A stretch of 64,000 bases of DNA from Musa acuminata AAA Group (taxonomy: Eukaryota; Streptophyta; Magnoliopsida; Zingiberales; Musaceae): NCBI RefSeq assembly GCF_036884655.1, contig NC_088342.1:17547501-17611500 (forward strand), given 5' to 3'. Shown piece after piece: positions 34,338 to 45,638 of this stretch. Position 1 is the first letter of the stretch, and every line of letters starts with the position of its first letter. A model generated the notes under the pieces. It saw nothing but the letters and a program-made list of their open reading frames with translations. It had not been told where the DNA came from and ran no database searches. Both the position numbers and the translations under genes were made by a program.

Positions 34338-35804
34338 TGTTCTTCATGAGTTAATGAGTTTTTATTCAAATCATGATCTTGATCTCTTGGAATTACTTGA
34401 GATTTTTTTCAAGATCTCTTCTTTGCACTCCTACTATTTTTTCTTGGTATTTTATTTAAAGAAGAGATTTACTATATGAATCATGTCTTTTGGTATTTAA
34501 TTGACCTTATCTTTCATGACATGATTTCTTTGTATTTATGACTTGTATGTCATGAAATGATTAAAATATTTTATACCATTATGTTCCTCCCCTCTTCTTC
34601 TTGTTTACAATGACAAAAGGGGAAAGAAAATAACTAGCATCTCAAGAAAACCAAATTATTGCTAGTTTGAATGATAAACTTAGACATCTTGATTTCTCGA
34701 ATTTTAGACTTGATCTTTCATTTTTGATGATTGAAATAATGATTGAAACATTGATGTAATTATGAATGATGATTTGATATTATGCATGCAACACTTCAAC
34801 TTATGAAAATGATGCCTACAATGATAAAATATTCTTGATGAAAAATTATTTCGATATTCATAACTTGATTTTTCATCTTTGTTATTCATTCTTTGTCATG
34901 ATTTGAAAATTATTGTAAAGGAAAAAAGAGATACAAAATTATATTCTTCCCTCCTTTTTGACAATGATAAAGGGGGAGATAGCTAGCTTGCAGTCAAGAA
35001 GATACAAAAACTTGTTTGCTTGCTTACACATCTAAAGAGAAGATGCAAACGTACTTTATGTAACTTGCTTTATGTAAAACATTGTATCTTGCTAGCTTGT
35101 TATCTTGCATTATTTTTCAAAAATTTGCTAGCCTTCATACTTCAAAGAGAAGTAACACTTGCCAAATTTCTAGCTTGCATATTGTAAAATGATGTAAAAT
35201 TTTGTTAGCTTACGTTTTGCAAAAGAAGAAAAAAATCACACTTTTTAAAAGAGAAGAAAATGATATCTTGAACATCACATAAGATTGCTAGCTTGCCTTT
35301 CTTAAGAAGCAAAAATACAAACTTGTAAAATTTAAAATCTTTCACGTCTTCAAAATTAATGATGATTTGGTGATTATGCATGTTGTAGGGAGAAGAACAA
35401 ATATGCTAGCTGTATGTTATAAAACTTGCATATCGTAAAAATTGCTAGCTTGTAATCTAAAGAGAAACAAAAAGTTGCTATCTCAAGAAAAGCAAACATG
35501 CTAAACTTGTACATCTTTAATTAGTGCTAGCTTGCATAATGATAAAACTGAAAATTATGCTTATTATGTAATGACTTGAACTTGTTTGTCTAAAACACTT
35601 GATAATTAAACTTCTTTTTTTGTTGATGACAAAGGGGGAGAAGTATGTTGATGTTATGCATGATTTTATCATGATATGTTGATTGGATTTTTAAATCCAA
35701 GAGTTCTATCAATATAGCATATTGATAGGGGGAGTTTGTTTAAACTCTGGGAGTTTGTTTAAACTCCGTCATCAATTGGTTGTCATCATAAAAAAGGAGG
35801 AGAT
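34338..35804 (+). other. Element C 3' non-coding tract and PPT
   Basis: AT-rich with PPT-like tracts at about 34607-34625, 34961-34979 and 35627-35641, and the terminal one at 35791-35804 (AAAAAAGGAGGAGAT). GCTAGC modules fill 34980-35530. Arms of the junction hairpin lie at 35771-35793 and 35819-35841. Confidence 0.78.
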
Positions 35805-36796
35805 TGTTGAATCTCATATTTTGATGATGAAACCAATTGATAAGTATTTATGATTTGATCTGCGTTTTAAGTGACGCAGGATGCTTCGATCAGGATGAGA
35901 CAATTAAAGCAGGAAGAATCATGTTGGGCCGAACGAAAACATGTCAAAAGATTAGACGTCGGGCCAAAGGATCGGTCGACGTATCGACAGAAGGCTTAGG
36001 GCCATGGATTTGGGCATCGGGCCAAGAAGAGCGGATATTGCACCAAGGATATCGGAGTTGCAGAGGTCAACTGGCCGATTGGGCAATAGGTTGTAAGAGA
36101 GGACGATGCACCAAAGAATCGGACAAAGCGTCGATGGACCAATGACATGCCGGACAACATGATTCATGCTTAGTAATAATTGTCTAGATCAAAGTTTATT
36201 TTATATGTGCAAGATTAACTATGATAGCAAGGCATGAAGCAAAATGAAGTCCCAAATTCAAGGACGCGGTTTCGTTGGGAGTTCGAGAGTTCGTCGGAAG
36301 TTCTATAGGAACCAACCGAGAAGTCCAGGAGCTTGTCAGAAGAAGCTCATTGAAACTCGCTAAGAAGATCATCGTGAAGTCCGGGAGCTTGCCGGAAGTC
36401 CGTTGGAACATTGCCGGGAGATCGTCGGAAGTTCACCGGAAGATCGTCGGAAGCTCGCCGGAAGAAACCAAGATCTAGGGACTTGTTTAGCTTAAGTATG
36501 CCTTAGATTTCGTAGTTAGCACATAATTGGGATTGGATTTGGGCTAACCCAATTAGGGGCCAATTGGGCCCATGTAAGGACTGTGTTGGGCCAAATGAAA
36601 GGCCCAAACAATGACCCAAGAGGTGGCACCATCGTGGCATAGTCTCTGAGACTGTGTCAGGTAGTGGTACCGTCGGTCTGGGCAGTGGTACCACCCAAAC
36701 ACAGCCTCCAAGAGGCTACAGGCAGTGGTAACACGGCGGTGGTACCACCCAACACAGCCTTCCAGGCGGTGGTACCGCCCAGTGCAGTGTTAGTGT
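35805..36796 (+). repeat. Element C 3' LTR, first part
   Basis: Starts TGTTGAATCTCATATT. Includes head block and U3 blocks up to the palindromic cluster, where solo LTR D inserted (TSD AGTGT). Confidence 0.9.
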
Positions 36797-38366
36797 TGTT
36801 GAATCTCAGATTTTGATGATGAAACCAATCAATATGTGTTTATGTTTTAATCTGCGTTTTGAGTGACGCGGGATGCTTCGATCAGGATGAGACAATTAAA
36901 GTAGGAAAAATCATGTTGGGCCGGAGGAACATGTCAGAAGATTGGACGTCGAGCCGGTGGATCGATCGACGTATCGACAGAAGGCTTCGGGCCGTGGATT
37001 CGAGCATTGGGCCAAGAAGAGTGGGTATTGCGCCAAGGATATCGGAGTTGCGGAATCAACTAGCTGATTGGGCAATAGGCCGCAAAGAGAGGATGATGCG
37101 TCGAAGAATCGGATGAAGCGTCGATGGACCAATGACATGTCAGACAACTTGATTAATGCATAGTATTAATTGTCTAGATCGAAATTTATTTTACATATGC
37201 AGGATTAACTATGATGGCAGTAAGATATGCAGCAGGTGTTGAGCCGGAGTTAAGACAAAGATCACGTTGAGGGTTCGAGAGTTCGTCGGAGGTTCTGCGA
37301 GAACAATCCGAGAAGTCTAGGAGCTTACCAAAGAAGCTCGTCGGAACTCGCCAAGAGGATCGTCACAAGTCCAGGAGTATGCCAGGAGTCTACCGGAGCA
37401 TCGCCAAGGGTTCGTCGGATGTTCGTCGGAAGTTCGCCGGAAGTTCGTCGGAAGAAGCGATTAACGCACCGGAATTGGGCCGAATGGATCAGTCCATTCG
37501 GACCTAGAATTCTTGCCAAGCGGTGGCACCGCCAGGGCAAGCAATGACATCGCCCAGGAGAGTTGGTCTCCCAGGAATTCTGGGTGGTAGTACCGCCCCT
37601 GTCAGGCAGTGGTACCGCTAGTAGTTATTACTGCTAGCGGTGGTACCGCCCCTGTCAAGCGATGGTACCGCCTGAGCTCAGTCTCCGAGCGATGTCAGGC
37701 GGTAGTACCACCCAGACTGAGCGGTAGTACTGCCCAGTGTCAGATGCCAGGCAGTAGTACCACCCAGTTATGGTGGTGGTACCGCCAGGTCCCCGAAAAT
37801 CCAGGAGATGACACTTTTGAGCTCTAAATTCAAACTGATTGGGGCCTATATAAACCCCACCCTTTCTGCATGAAAGGGTAACTAAAAGCTTACTTTTATT
37901 CTGAGTATTTGAGAGCTTAAAAGTGTTATAAAAGCCAGAGTTCTTCTCCCTCTTTCTTTCTAAGTGTTGATCATTCAAGAGAGAAGTGAAAACTTGTAAG
38001 GGTTGTCTCCTAAGCCCGTCAAAAGGAGAAAAGCTGTAAAAGGGTGGTTGGCTTTCGCCTATTGAAGAAAGGCCTCTAGTGGACGTTGGTAACCTCGTCG
38101 GAGGAGGAAGCCAAAAGTGGATGTAGGTCAAGATTGACCGAACCACTCTAAATCTCGGTTTGCATTTACATTCTGCTCTTTATCTTAACTACAAACTGCC
38201 TCCGTTGCTTTACATCATCTATACTTATGTTTGCTCCCAAGTTAAAGTTCTTTCCGAAACAGTTTTTATACGAAAGTCTTTTTAACCAATGAAAGTTTAA
38301 CATTGCACTAATTCACACCCCCCCCCCCCCCCCTCTTAGTGCCGACCCCGACTCTTGATCCTAACA
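36797..38366 (+). repeat. Solo LTR D (1570 bp)
   Basis: TGTTGAATCTCAG to CTTGATCCTAACA with perfect TSD AGTGT (36792-36796, 38367-38371). Carries the head block. Its TATA box is CCTATATAAA near 37846. The poly-C hairpin is at 38304-38343. Confidence 0.93.
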
Positions 38367-38371
38367 AGTGT

Positions 38372-39018
38372 CAGACTGACATTGGCAGTGGTACCGCCTG
38401 AACCCAAGAAACCCGGGATAAGATGTTTTTAGGCTCCAAGTTTGAATCAACTTGAGGCCTATAAGTACCCCTCTCATCCCTAGTTAAACAACATAAGTAT
38501 TGAGAGTAAAAAGGAAAAAAACTCTGCTGTAATCTTGTGTGAAACTCCTCTCAAAGTTCTAAGTGTTAGAATAGTTTGAGAGAGGAGTGAGTGGGGGTGT
38601 AAGGGTTATCTCCTAAACCCAGTAAAAGGAGAAAGAGTTGTAAGAAGGAGGTTGATCTTCGCCTATAAAGGAATATCGATAGTGGATGCTGATGGCCTCG
38701 ATGGAAGAGGAATCGGTGGAGTGGATGTAGGTCACGACGACCAAACCACTATAAAATCAGCGTGTTCTTTTCTAGTTTGCATTTCTATATTTGAGCAATT
38801 TACTTTACTGTAAACCTCTTAACTTGCTTTACATCCACTATGCATCTTCTGTACGCTTTCAAGCAATCTTTACGAAAACACTTTCAAGTTAACCTCTCTC
38901 CGAAACGGTTTTCGTCGAAATCGATTTTTATCGTACGAAGGTTTTTTGAACCGACGTAATTTTACCGCTGCACTAATTCACCCCCCCCCCCTTCTTAGTG
39001 CTAACTCTTTTCCTAACA
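38372..39018 (+). repeat. Element C 3' LTR, second part
   Basis: Resumes behind the TSD of D and ends TTTTCCTAACA, followed by the TSD AAACA of C. TATA box near 38458. Confidence 0.9.
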
Positions 39019-39023
39019 AAACA

Positions 39024-40414
39024 TGCAAGATAGGGCCTTTAATAAAGGTGGTCGGATTTTGGTGAGAGCTACTCACAAATCCGATTCTGCCTCACTTATT
39101 AATGTGACCCTTATTGGCAAGGATCATGTTCAAGGACTTGCTACCAACCTCAAATTTTTCTAAGGTTTCTTTCAGTAGCAAGTTTTCCTTTTGAAGTATT
39201 TCTAATTCATCACATTTCATACATTGGGCTAAATTATCATTATACTCAACTTTTAATCTATCGAAATCACTAATAAGAGAAGCATGCTCTTTTTTCAATA
39301 ATTTATATTTTTACTAATTAATTTATATTCATCAAATAAATCATGAAAAGTATTTAATAGTTCATCAAATGATAAATTTGCATCAAATGAACTACTCTCC
39401 TCATCTCCAATAGCCATTAGCGCATAGTGAGCAACTTGCTTGGTGTTAGTTGGCTCCTCTTCTTCGGATGCACTTGAGTCGTCCCATATTGCTTTAAGAG
39501 CATTCTTCTTCTTTAGTTGCTTCCTCTTTACTTGGGGACATTCACTCTTGAAGTGTCTCGACTTCTTGCATTCATATCATATCACTTGTTCTTTCTTAGG
39601 TTCAATTTTATTTTTAGTATCATTTTTAAATTTATTTCTTTTTTAAAAATTTTTTGAACTTTCTTGTTAAGAGTGTAAGTCTTCATCAAAGTCCTCATCA
39701 CTTAGAATTTTCTTTCAAGTGGTCCTCTTGAGTTCTTAGTGTCATATCCTTCATGTTCTTTAGAAGGTTATTCTCAAGCTCTTCATGAGTATTACAAGTC
39801 ATCTTATAGGTCATTAGTAACCCAATTAGTTCTTCGAGAGGAAAGTTATTTAAATCTTTGGCCTCTTGAATGACCATGACTTTAGGGTCCCAACTCTTTA
39901 GAAGGGATCTTAAAATTTTATTAACAAGTTTAAAATTTGAGAAACCTTTACCAAGTCATTTTAGACCATTGACGACATCTGTAAATCGAGTGTATATGTC
40001 TCTAATGGTCTCACTTAGTTTCATCCGAAACAACTCATAAGTGTGTACTAAAAGACTAATTTTCGACTTTTTTACTCTACTAGTGCCTTCATGAGTCACT
40101 TCGAGTGTGTGCTAAATATCAAAAGTCGTTTCATAAATTGATACTTGATTAAACTCGTTTTTATCTAATGCACAAAACAAGGCATTTATAGCCTTGGCAT
40201 TTAAAGTGAAAATCTTCTTCTCTAACTCATTCCAATCGTTCATTAGAAGAGAAGACTTTTGAAACTCATTTTCTACAACATTGCATAATTCGAAATCCAT
40301 TGAAATTAGGAAGATCCTCATTCTAGTCTTCCAATATGTATAATCTGTTCCATTGAACATGGGCAGACGTGTAATTGAATGACCCTCTTGGTTGTCGCAA
40401 ATGACATCTCTCAT
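39024..40414 (-). pseudogene. gag: Element A gag, main part, degenerate
   Basis: ATG at 40414 (MRDVICDNQEGHS). Conserved FNGTDYTYWKTRMRIF and LNAKAINALFCALDKNEF are read in 40456-40112; further left the frame is broken by stops and shifts. The coiled-coil-like stretch KKEHASLISDFDRL is at 39298-39092. The knuckle region near 39570 reads ECKKSRHFKSECP after a lost first Cys. Continues on the far side of C at 22088. Confidence 0.87.
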
Positions 40415-40443
40415 GGGTTTTAAACCTAACGAGAGCGAACATT

Positions 40444-40455
40444 GCTCTGATACCA
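40444..40455 (-). promoter_or_regulatory. Primer binding site of element A
   Basis: Reverse complement of TGGTATCAGAGC, two bases from the LTR edge at 40458. Confidence 0.9.
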
Positions 40456-40457
40456 AT

Positions 40458-41504
40458 TGTTAGGATTAAGAGCGACACTGAAAGGGGGGGGTGGGGTGAA
40501 TTAGTGCAGCGAAAAATTCTTCAATTTCATAAAATATTCGTCTCGATTCAAATCGTTCTGGAAAGATATCGAACTTTAAAACTTTTGTAAGAATGTAAGG
40601 AGAAGCTCGAGGAGATTTTCAGTAAATTAAATTATAGAAAAGGAAAAGCAAACCAGAATTTAGAGTGGTTTGGCCAATGAGACCTACATCCACTTCGGAT
40701 TCCTCCTCCGTCGAGATCACCGGCGTCCACTAAAGGCCTTCCTTTAACAAGCGAAGACCAACCACCTTTTATAGCACTTTCTCTTTTTTACGGGCTTAGG
40801 AGATAACCCTTATAAGTCTCACACCTCTCTTGAATGATCTCAACACTTAGAAAGGGAGGAGGAGGACTCTAGCACTTTTTATAATGCTTACTCAAGAATT
40901 CAAGATTATGCCAATGCTTCCATGCCCTTTCATGCAAAAAAGGGTGGGATTTTTATAGGCCCCATTAGCTTCAAAATTGGAGTCAAAAAGTATCATATCC
41001 CTAGATTTCGGGGTACTGGCGATACCACCGCCATTACTGGCGGTGCTACCTCCTGCAATCTAACACTAGGTGGCACCATCGCCCAGTCTGGGCGGTACGA
41101 CCTCCTAATAGAGCTCGGAGACTGAGCTTTGGTAGTACCAATGCTTGATAAGGGTGGTACCACTGCTGGAAGCATTAACTACTAATGGTACCACCGCCCA
41201 ATCTGGGTTGTACCATCGCCCAGACCACCTGGGAGACTGGGCCTCCCAAGCGGTGCCACTGTCGGCCATGATTTCAGGGGCTGAATGGGCTTTTCAATCT
41301 GGCCCAATTCAGCCCTATTAAGGGCCTAGTTGGCCCCTAATTATGTTAGTGGGATTACCTCCCAATTCTAACTCAATCTACTATCTAACTATAATAACTA
41401 AGACATAATCAAAGCAATCTTGTTCTGGTACATCAATTGCTCTTCTGGTAAGCTTCCGGAGATCTTCCGACGAACTCTCGGCAATGTTCCGGCAGACTCC
41501 TGGC
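40458..41504 (-). repeat. Element A 5' LTR, first part
   Basis: Starts TGTTAGGATTAAG in plus reading, with poly-G hairpin remnants, a reverse TATA box near 40955 and the palindromic cluster about 41020-41260. Broken by element E at 41504. Confidence 0.88.
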
Positions 41505-41600
41505 TGTTAGGATCAGGAGCACTAAGAGGGGGAGGGTGTGAATTAGTGTAGCGAAAAACTTTCAACGATTAAAACTACATTCATACGTTGAAATCCGATT
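41505..41600 (-). repeat. Element E 3' LTR stub
   Basis: About 95 bp matching 42425-42515 (TGTTAGGATCAGGAGCACTA onward), then abrupt switch to gag near 41596-41603. Confidence 0.85.
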
Positions 41601-42374
41601 CTTTTTGTTCTTAAATTTTTGTTTCTTAAATTTTTTAAATTTCTTAGTGAGTAGTTCTTGTTCACCATCACTTAAGCTTATGCTCGAGTGGTCTTCAAAT
41701 GTTCTATGTCCCAAATTCTTCTTATTCTTTGGAAGGTGGTTTTGTTCATCACGTGAATTGCACGTCATTTCATAGGTCATCAAAGGCCTGATTAGTTCTT
41801 CAATCAAAAAGGTATTTAAATTTTTTGATTCTTGAATAGCGATTATTTTTTAATCCCAAGTTTTAGAGAGTGAGTGCAAAACTTTACTAACAAGTTCAAA
41901 GTTTGAAAAGGTTTTACAAAGTCCTTTTAGACTATTGACGATATCCGTAAAACGGGTGTACATGTTTCCAATAGTCTCTCTTGGTTCCATACGAAACATC
42001 TCAAAATAGTGCATCAAAAAATTTATTTTAGAATCTTTTACACTACTTGTGCCTTCGTGTGTGATTTCAAGAGTGCACCAAATATCAAAAACTATTTTGC
42101 ACAAAAAAACATGATTAAACTCATTTCTATCTAAGGCGCAAAACAAGGCATTCATAGCCTTTGTATTTAGAGAAAACGTCTTCTTCTCCAAATCATTCCA
42201 ATGGTTCATTGGAAGAGAAGATATTTCAAATCCGTTTTCAACTATATGCCATAAATCAAGATTTAACGAAAGCAAGAAAACTTTCATTCGAGTTTTCCAA
42301 TAAGTGTAGTCCGTCCCATTGAAGAAGGGAGGACGAATGAGAGAGTGACCCTCTTGGTTGCCAAAAAGAGCCAT
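41601..42374 (-). pseudogene. gag: Element E gag, truncated
   Basis: ATG at 42374 gives MALFGNQEGHSLIRPP and an open frame to 41850 with all N-terminal Gag motifs; one stop near 41848 separates it from 41807-41604, which carries the middle and the Lys-rich part. Coding sequence stops where the LTR stub begins. Confidence 0.87.
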
Positions 42375-42410
42375 TTCTCTTGGGTATTAATCCAAGTGAG
42401 AAATAATGAG

Positions 42411-42422
42411 GCTCTGATGCCA
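42411..42422 (-). promoter_or_regulatory. Primer binding site of element E, one mismatch
   Basis: Reverse complement reads TGGCATCAGAGC; the family has TGGTATCAGAGC. Confidence 0.85.
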
Positions 42423-42424
42423 AC

Positions 42425-44071
42425 TGTTAGGATCAGGAGCACTAAGAGGGGGGGGTGAATTAGTGCAGCGGAAAAATTTCGACGATTAAAACTGCGTTCG
42501 TACGTTGAAATCTGATTTTGACGTAAAAGTTGTTTCGTGCAGATAATAACTTTGAAAGCTTACGGAAACGTATTTGAAGTAAAGTAAGGAAGGCAGTATG
42601 CAGTTAAGATAAATAGCAAGAATAAAATGCAAACCAGAGAAGACGGTAGTTTATAGTGGTTCGATCAATCGGGACCTACATCCACTCCTCTAATTCCTCT
42701 TTTGTCGAGGCCACCGGCATCCACTAACGATCTTCCTTTGCTAGACGAAGATCAATCTCCTTCTTACACCCCTCTTCTCCTTTTACCGGGTTTAGGATAC
42801 AACCCTTACAAGCACTCACTCTCATCTCTTAAACAAAATTTTAATACTTAAGCTAGAAGAGAGTTTCTCAATTGATTTCTACAACGTTTCTTTCCTTTTT
42901 TGCTCTTTGTGCCTGTGTGCTTTAACCAGGGATGAGAAGGGTATTTATAGGCTTCAAGTTGATTCAAACTTAGAGCCTAAAAACATCTCATCTCGGGTTC
43001 CCCAGGCACAGGCGGTACCACCGCTTGCGTTGGGAGGTACCACCGTCGAGTGTCGGTCTTCGCTAACACTACCCTAGGCGGTACCACCGCCCAGGTCTGG
43101 CGATACCACCACCCAGGTCTGGTGGTACCACCGCCTAGGATACAGTGCTGGGCGGTACCACCGCCCAGACTGGTGGTACCACCGCTTGGCACCTTACCAG
43201 CGATGGTACAATCGCCCAAACTAGCAGTACCATCGCCTGACACAGTCTCGAAGACTATGCCACGACGGTGATTCTTCTTGGGGCACTGTTTGGGCCTCTT
43301 ATTGGGCCCAAAACAGTTTTTACATGGGCCTAGCTGGACCCTAATTGGGTTGGCCCAAATCCAATCCCAATTACGTGCTAACTATGATTCCTAAGACATA
43401 TTCTAAGCTAAACAAATCCTTATGTCAATTCTTCCGGCGATCTTCCGGCGAACCTCCGACGAACTCTCGGCAATGTTCCGGCGGACTCCCGGCAAGCTCT
43501 TGGACTTCACGACTATCTTCTCTGGCAAGCTCCGCGACTTCTCGGCTGGTTCCCGCAGAACTTCTGACGAACGTCCGGACTTCCGATGAACTCTCGAACT
43601 CCCAATGTGATCTCGATCTTGACTTCGGGACTTCATTTTGCTTCATGTCTTGCTATCGTAGTTAATCCTGCACATGTAAAACACACTTCGATCTAGACAA
43701 TTAATACTAAGCATTAATCAAGTTGTCCGGTATGTCATTGGTCCCTCGACGCTTCGTCCGATTCTTCGGCGCATCGTTCTCTCCTACGGCCTATTGCCCA
43801 ATCGGCCAATTGACTCCGCAACTTCGATATCCTTAGCGCAATACCCGCTCTTCTTGGCCCGATGCCCGAATCCACGGCCCGAAGCCTTTTGTCGATACGT
43901 CGGCCGATCCATCGGCCCGACGTCCATCTTCTGACATGTTCCTCCAGCCCAACATGATTTTTCCTGCTTTAATTATTTCATCCTGATTGAAGCATCCTGC
44001 GTCACTCAAAACGCAGATTAAAACATAAACACATATCGATTGGTTTCATCATCAAAATCCGAGATTCAACA
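42425..44071 (-). repeat. Element E 5' LTR (1647 bp)
   Basis: TGTTAGGATCAGG to GAGATTCAACA. Carries palindromic cluster (about 43005-43265), CCGG-rich block (43430-43590) and the head block (43665-44010). Confidence 0.92.
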
Positions 44072-44076
44072 CCGGC

Positions 44077-44350
44077 AAGCTCCCGGACTTTACGACGAAC
44101 TTCATGGTGAGTTCCGACGAGCTTCTTTGGCAAGCTCCTGGACTTCTCGGTTGATTCCGGCAGAACTTTCGACGAACGTCCGGACTTCCGAAGAACTCTT
44201 GAACTCTCAACGAAGTCTCAATTTTGACTCCGGCACAACACCTGCTTTACATCTTACTACTATCATAGTTAATTCTACACACTTTTCTCAACATATAGAT
44301 TAATTAGATCAAACAATTTATAGTTGATTTCATCATCAAAATTCGATATT

Positions 44351-44355
<5 letters not shown>
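44077..44355 (-). repeat. Element A 5' LTR, second part
   Basis: Resumes after the TSD of E and ends GATATTCAACA. It is the outer boundary of A; the next base begins the TA-rich microsatellite. Confidence 0.85.
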
Positions 44356-44391
<36 letters not shown>

Positions 44392-44596
44392 AATATATAT
44401 ATATATATACATATATATAAATAAATATATATGTATATATATATACATGTATATATACATATATATAAATATATTTATATATATATACATAAACACATAT
44501 ATATATATATATGCATGTATATATATGTGTATATATACACGTATATATGTGTATATATATATACATTTGTATACATTTATACATATATATATATAC

Positions 44597-44627
<31 letters not shown>

Positions 44628-44769
44628 CATATATAAATACATATACATATTCATATACATATATATGTGTATGTATATATATATGTATAAATATGTATAT
44701 GTATATATATACATATATATGTATATATATATATGTGTATGTATATATATATGTATATGTATGTGTATG

Positions 44770-44866
<97 letters not shown>

Positions 44867-45049
44867 ATATACATATATATATATACATATATACATTTGT
44901 ATATGTATATATACATAAATATGTATATGTATGTATATATGTATACATATGTAGGTATACATATATACATACGTATATGCATATATATGTTTGTATATAT
45001 GTATATATATACATTTATACCTACATATTTATATACATATATATGAATC
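44356..45049. repeat. TA-rich microsatellite, about 690 bp
   Basis: Imperfect (TA)n with interspersed TG, CA and GT steps (TATATG, TACATA). All long open frames here (Tyr-Ile-His repeats on both strands) are artefacts of the repeat. It starts at the very end of the A LTR, so A inserted in, or expanded at, a TA-rich target. Confidence 0.95.
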
Positions 45050-45638
45050 CGATCAATATTTTTTTTTAAATCTCCACCCTGCGCTTTTAATCAAGATATA
45101 TTTCTAACATAACTAGAAGTGCTATCATGTCTATGATAAATTATGAAAATATTCTCAATTGATTTTAACCTAAATTTAATTAAAAAATCTCCAAAATAAC
45201 CCGAGATAAGAAACCAGGTATAACACGTGATCTGTGGGTTGAAACAGCCTAATTCAAAATAAGAATTTTCAGAAAAAAAGGTGCCTTTAGATAAGAATCA
45301 ATTATGTAATACTGAAGGTTTTTTTAAGCTAAAATGCTCTATCATTTTTAATTATAAAGTTGAAATTAGTGATCAAATCAATCCTCGTATAAAATCGTGA
45401 TGCATCATATGTTCTTGGACATGTTGAATTCTCGATCGCCTCTTTGTAAAAGGACCTTCTGATAACCTCTACTTGCTTGGAAGAGGGGCGAGGATGAATT
45501 GTAAACGTTCCTCGTGGTGGCTACAGTCCATAACTTAAATAATACGTTGATACCTCGTTGGCGGCGGTAAAAAAGAAGAGCGAGCTGAAGGATGGAATCC
45601 CTGTAATACATCAAGCTCTCATCGAGAACTGACAGCTG
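45050..45638. other. Upstream flank and presumed promoter/5' UTR of the PPR gene
   Basis: AT-rich up to about 45400, then mixed composition. No repeat or transposon signature. I see no convincing TATA box at a fixed distance, so no promoter is placed. An antisense frame at 45405-45812 overlaps the gene start and has no support. Confidence 0.5.

Larger units (their letters stand above)
22089..39018 (+). mobile_element. Element C: TR-GAG-like non-autonomous LTR element, interrupted three times
   Basis: Inserted in gag of A with perfect TSD AAACA (22084-22088, 39019-39023). 5' LTR 22089-23587 plus 31755-31961, PBS 31964-31975, gag 32012-32901 plus 34274-34337, 3' tract to 35804, 3' LTR 35805-36796 plus 38372-39018. 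Interrupted by element B (in the 5' LTR), a minus solo LTR (in gag) and a plus solo LTR (in the 3' LTR), each with a perfect TSD. Its own length is about 5.8 kb. No pol domains. Confidence 0.92.
41505..44071 (-). mobile_element. Element E: deleted TR-GAG/copia element, LTR plus gag fused to an LTR stub
   Basis: TSD CTGGC (41500-41504) and CCGGC (44072-44076), one mismatch. 5' LTR 42425-44071, PBS 42411-42422 with one change (GCATCAGAGC instead of GTATCAGAGC), gag 41600-42374, then directly about 95 bp of the 3' LTR end (41505-41600). A deletion removed everything from the middle of gag to the R region of the 3' LTR. Confidence 0.87.
1..44355 (-). mobile_element. Element A: old autonomous Ty1/copia (Sirevirus-type) retrotransposon, split by nested insertions
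   Basis: Outermost element of the left two thirds, running right to left. In transcription order it has a 5' LTR (44355-44077 and 41504-40458), a Met-tRNA PBS (40455-40444), gag (40414-39024), the gag end plus protease, integrase, reverse transcriptase and RNase H (22088-18898), a 3' non-coding tract (18897-17654 and 624-507), a PPT and a 3' LTR that leaves the window at position 1. The interrupted parts join logically: both large insertions inside the internal region, F and C, are bounded by perfect 5-bp TSDs. Gag of UBN2/copia type, the order PR-IN-RT-RH and PPT-like repeats behind pol fit the Sirevirus group. All frames carry stops or shifts, so this copy is dead. Its own TSD cannot be checked because the left end is missing. 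Confidence 0.88.

Noticed and set aside
44336..45069. Frames of 60-212 codons made of Tyr, Ile, His, Met on both strands
   Set aside because: They read the TA-rich microsatellite; every frame is open because the repeat lacks stops.
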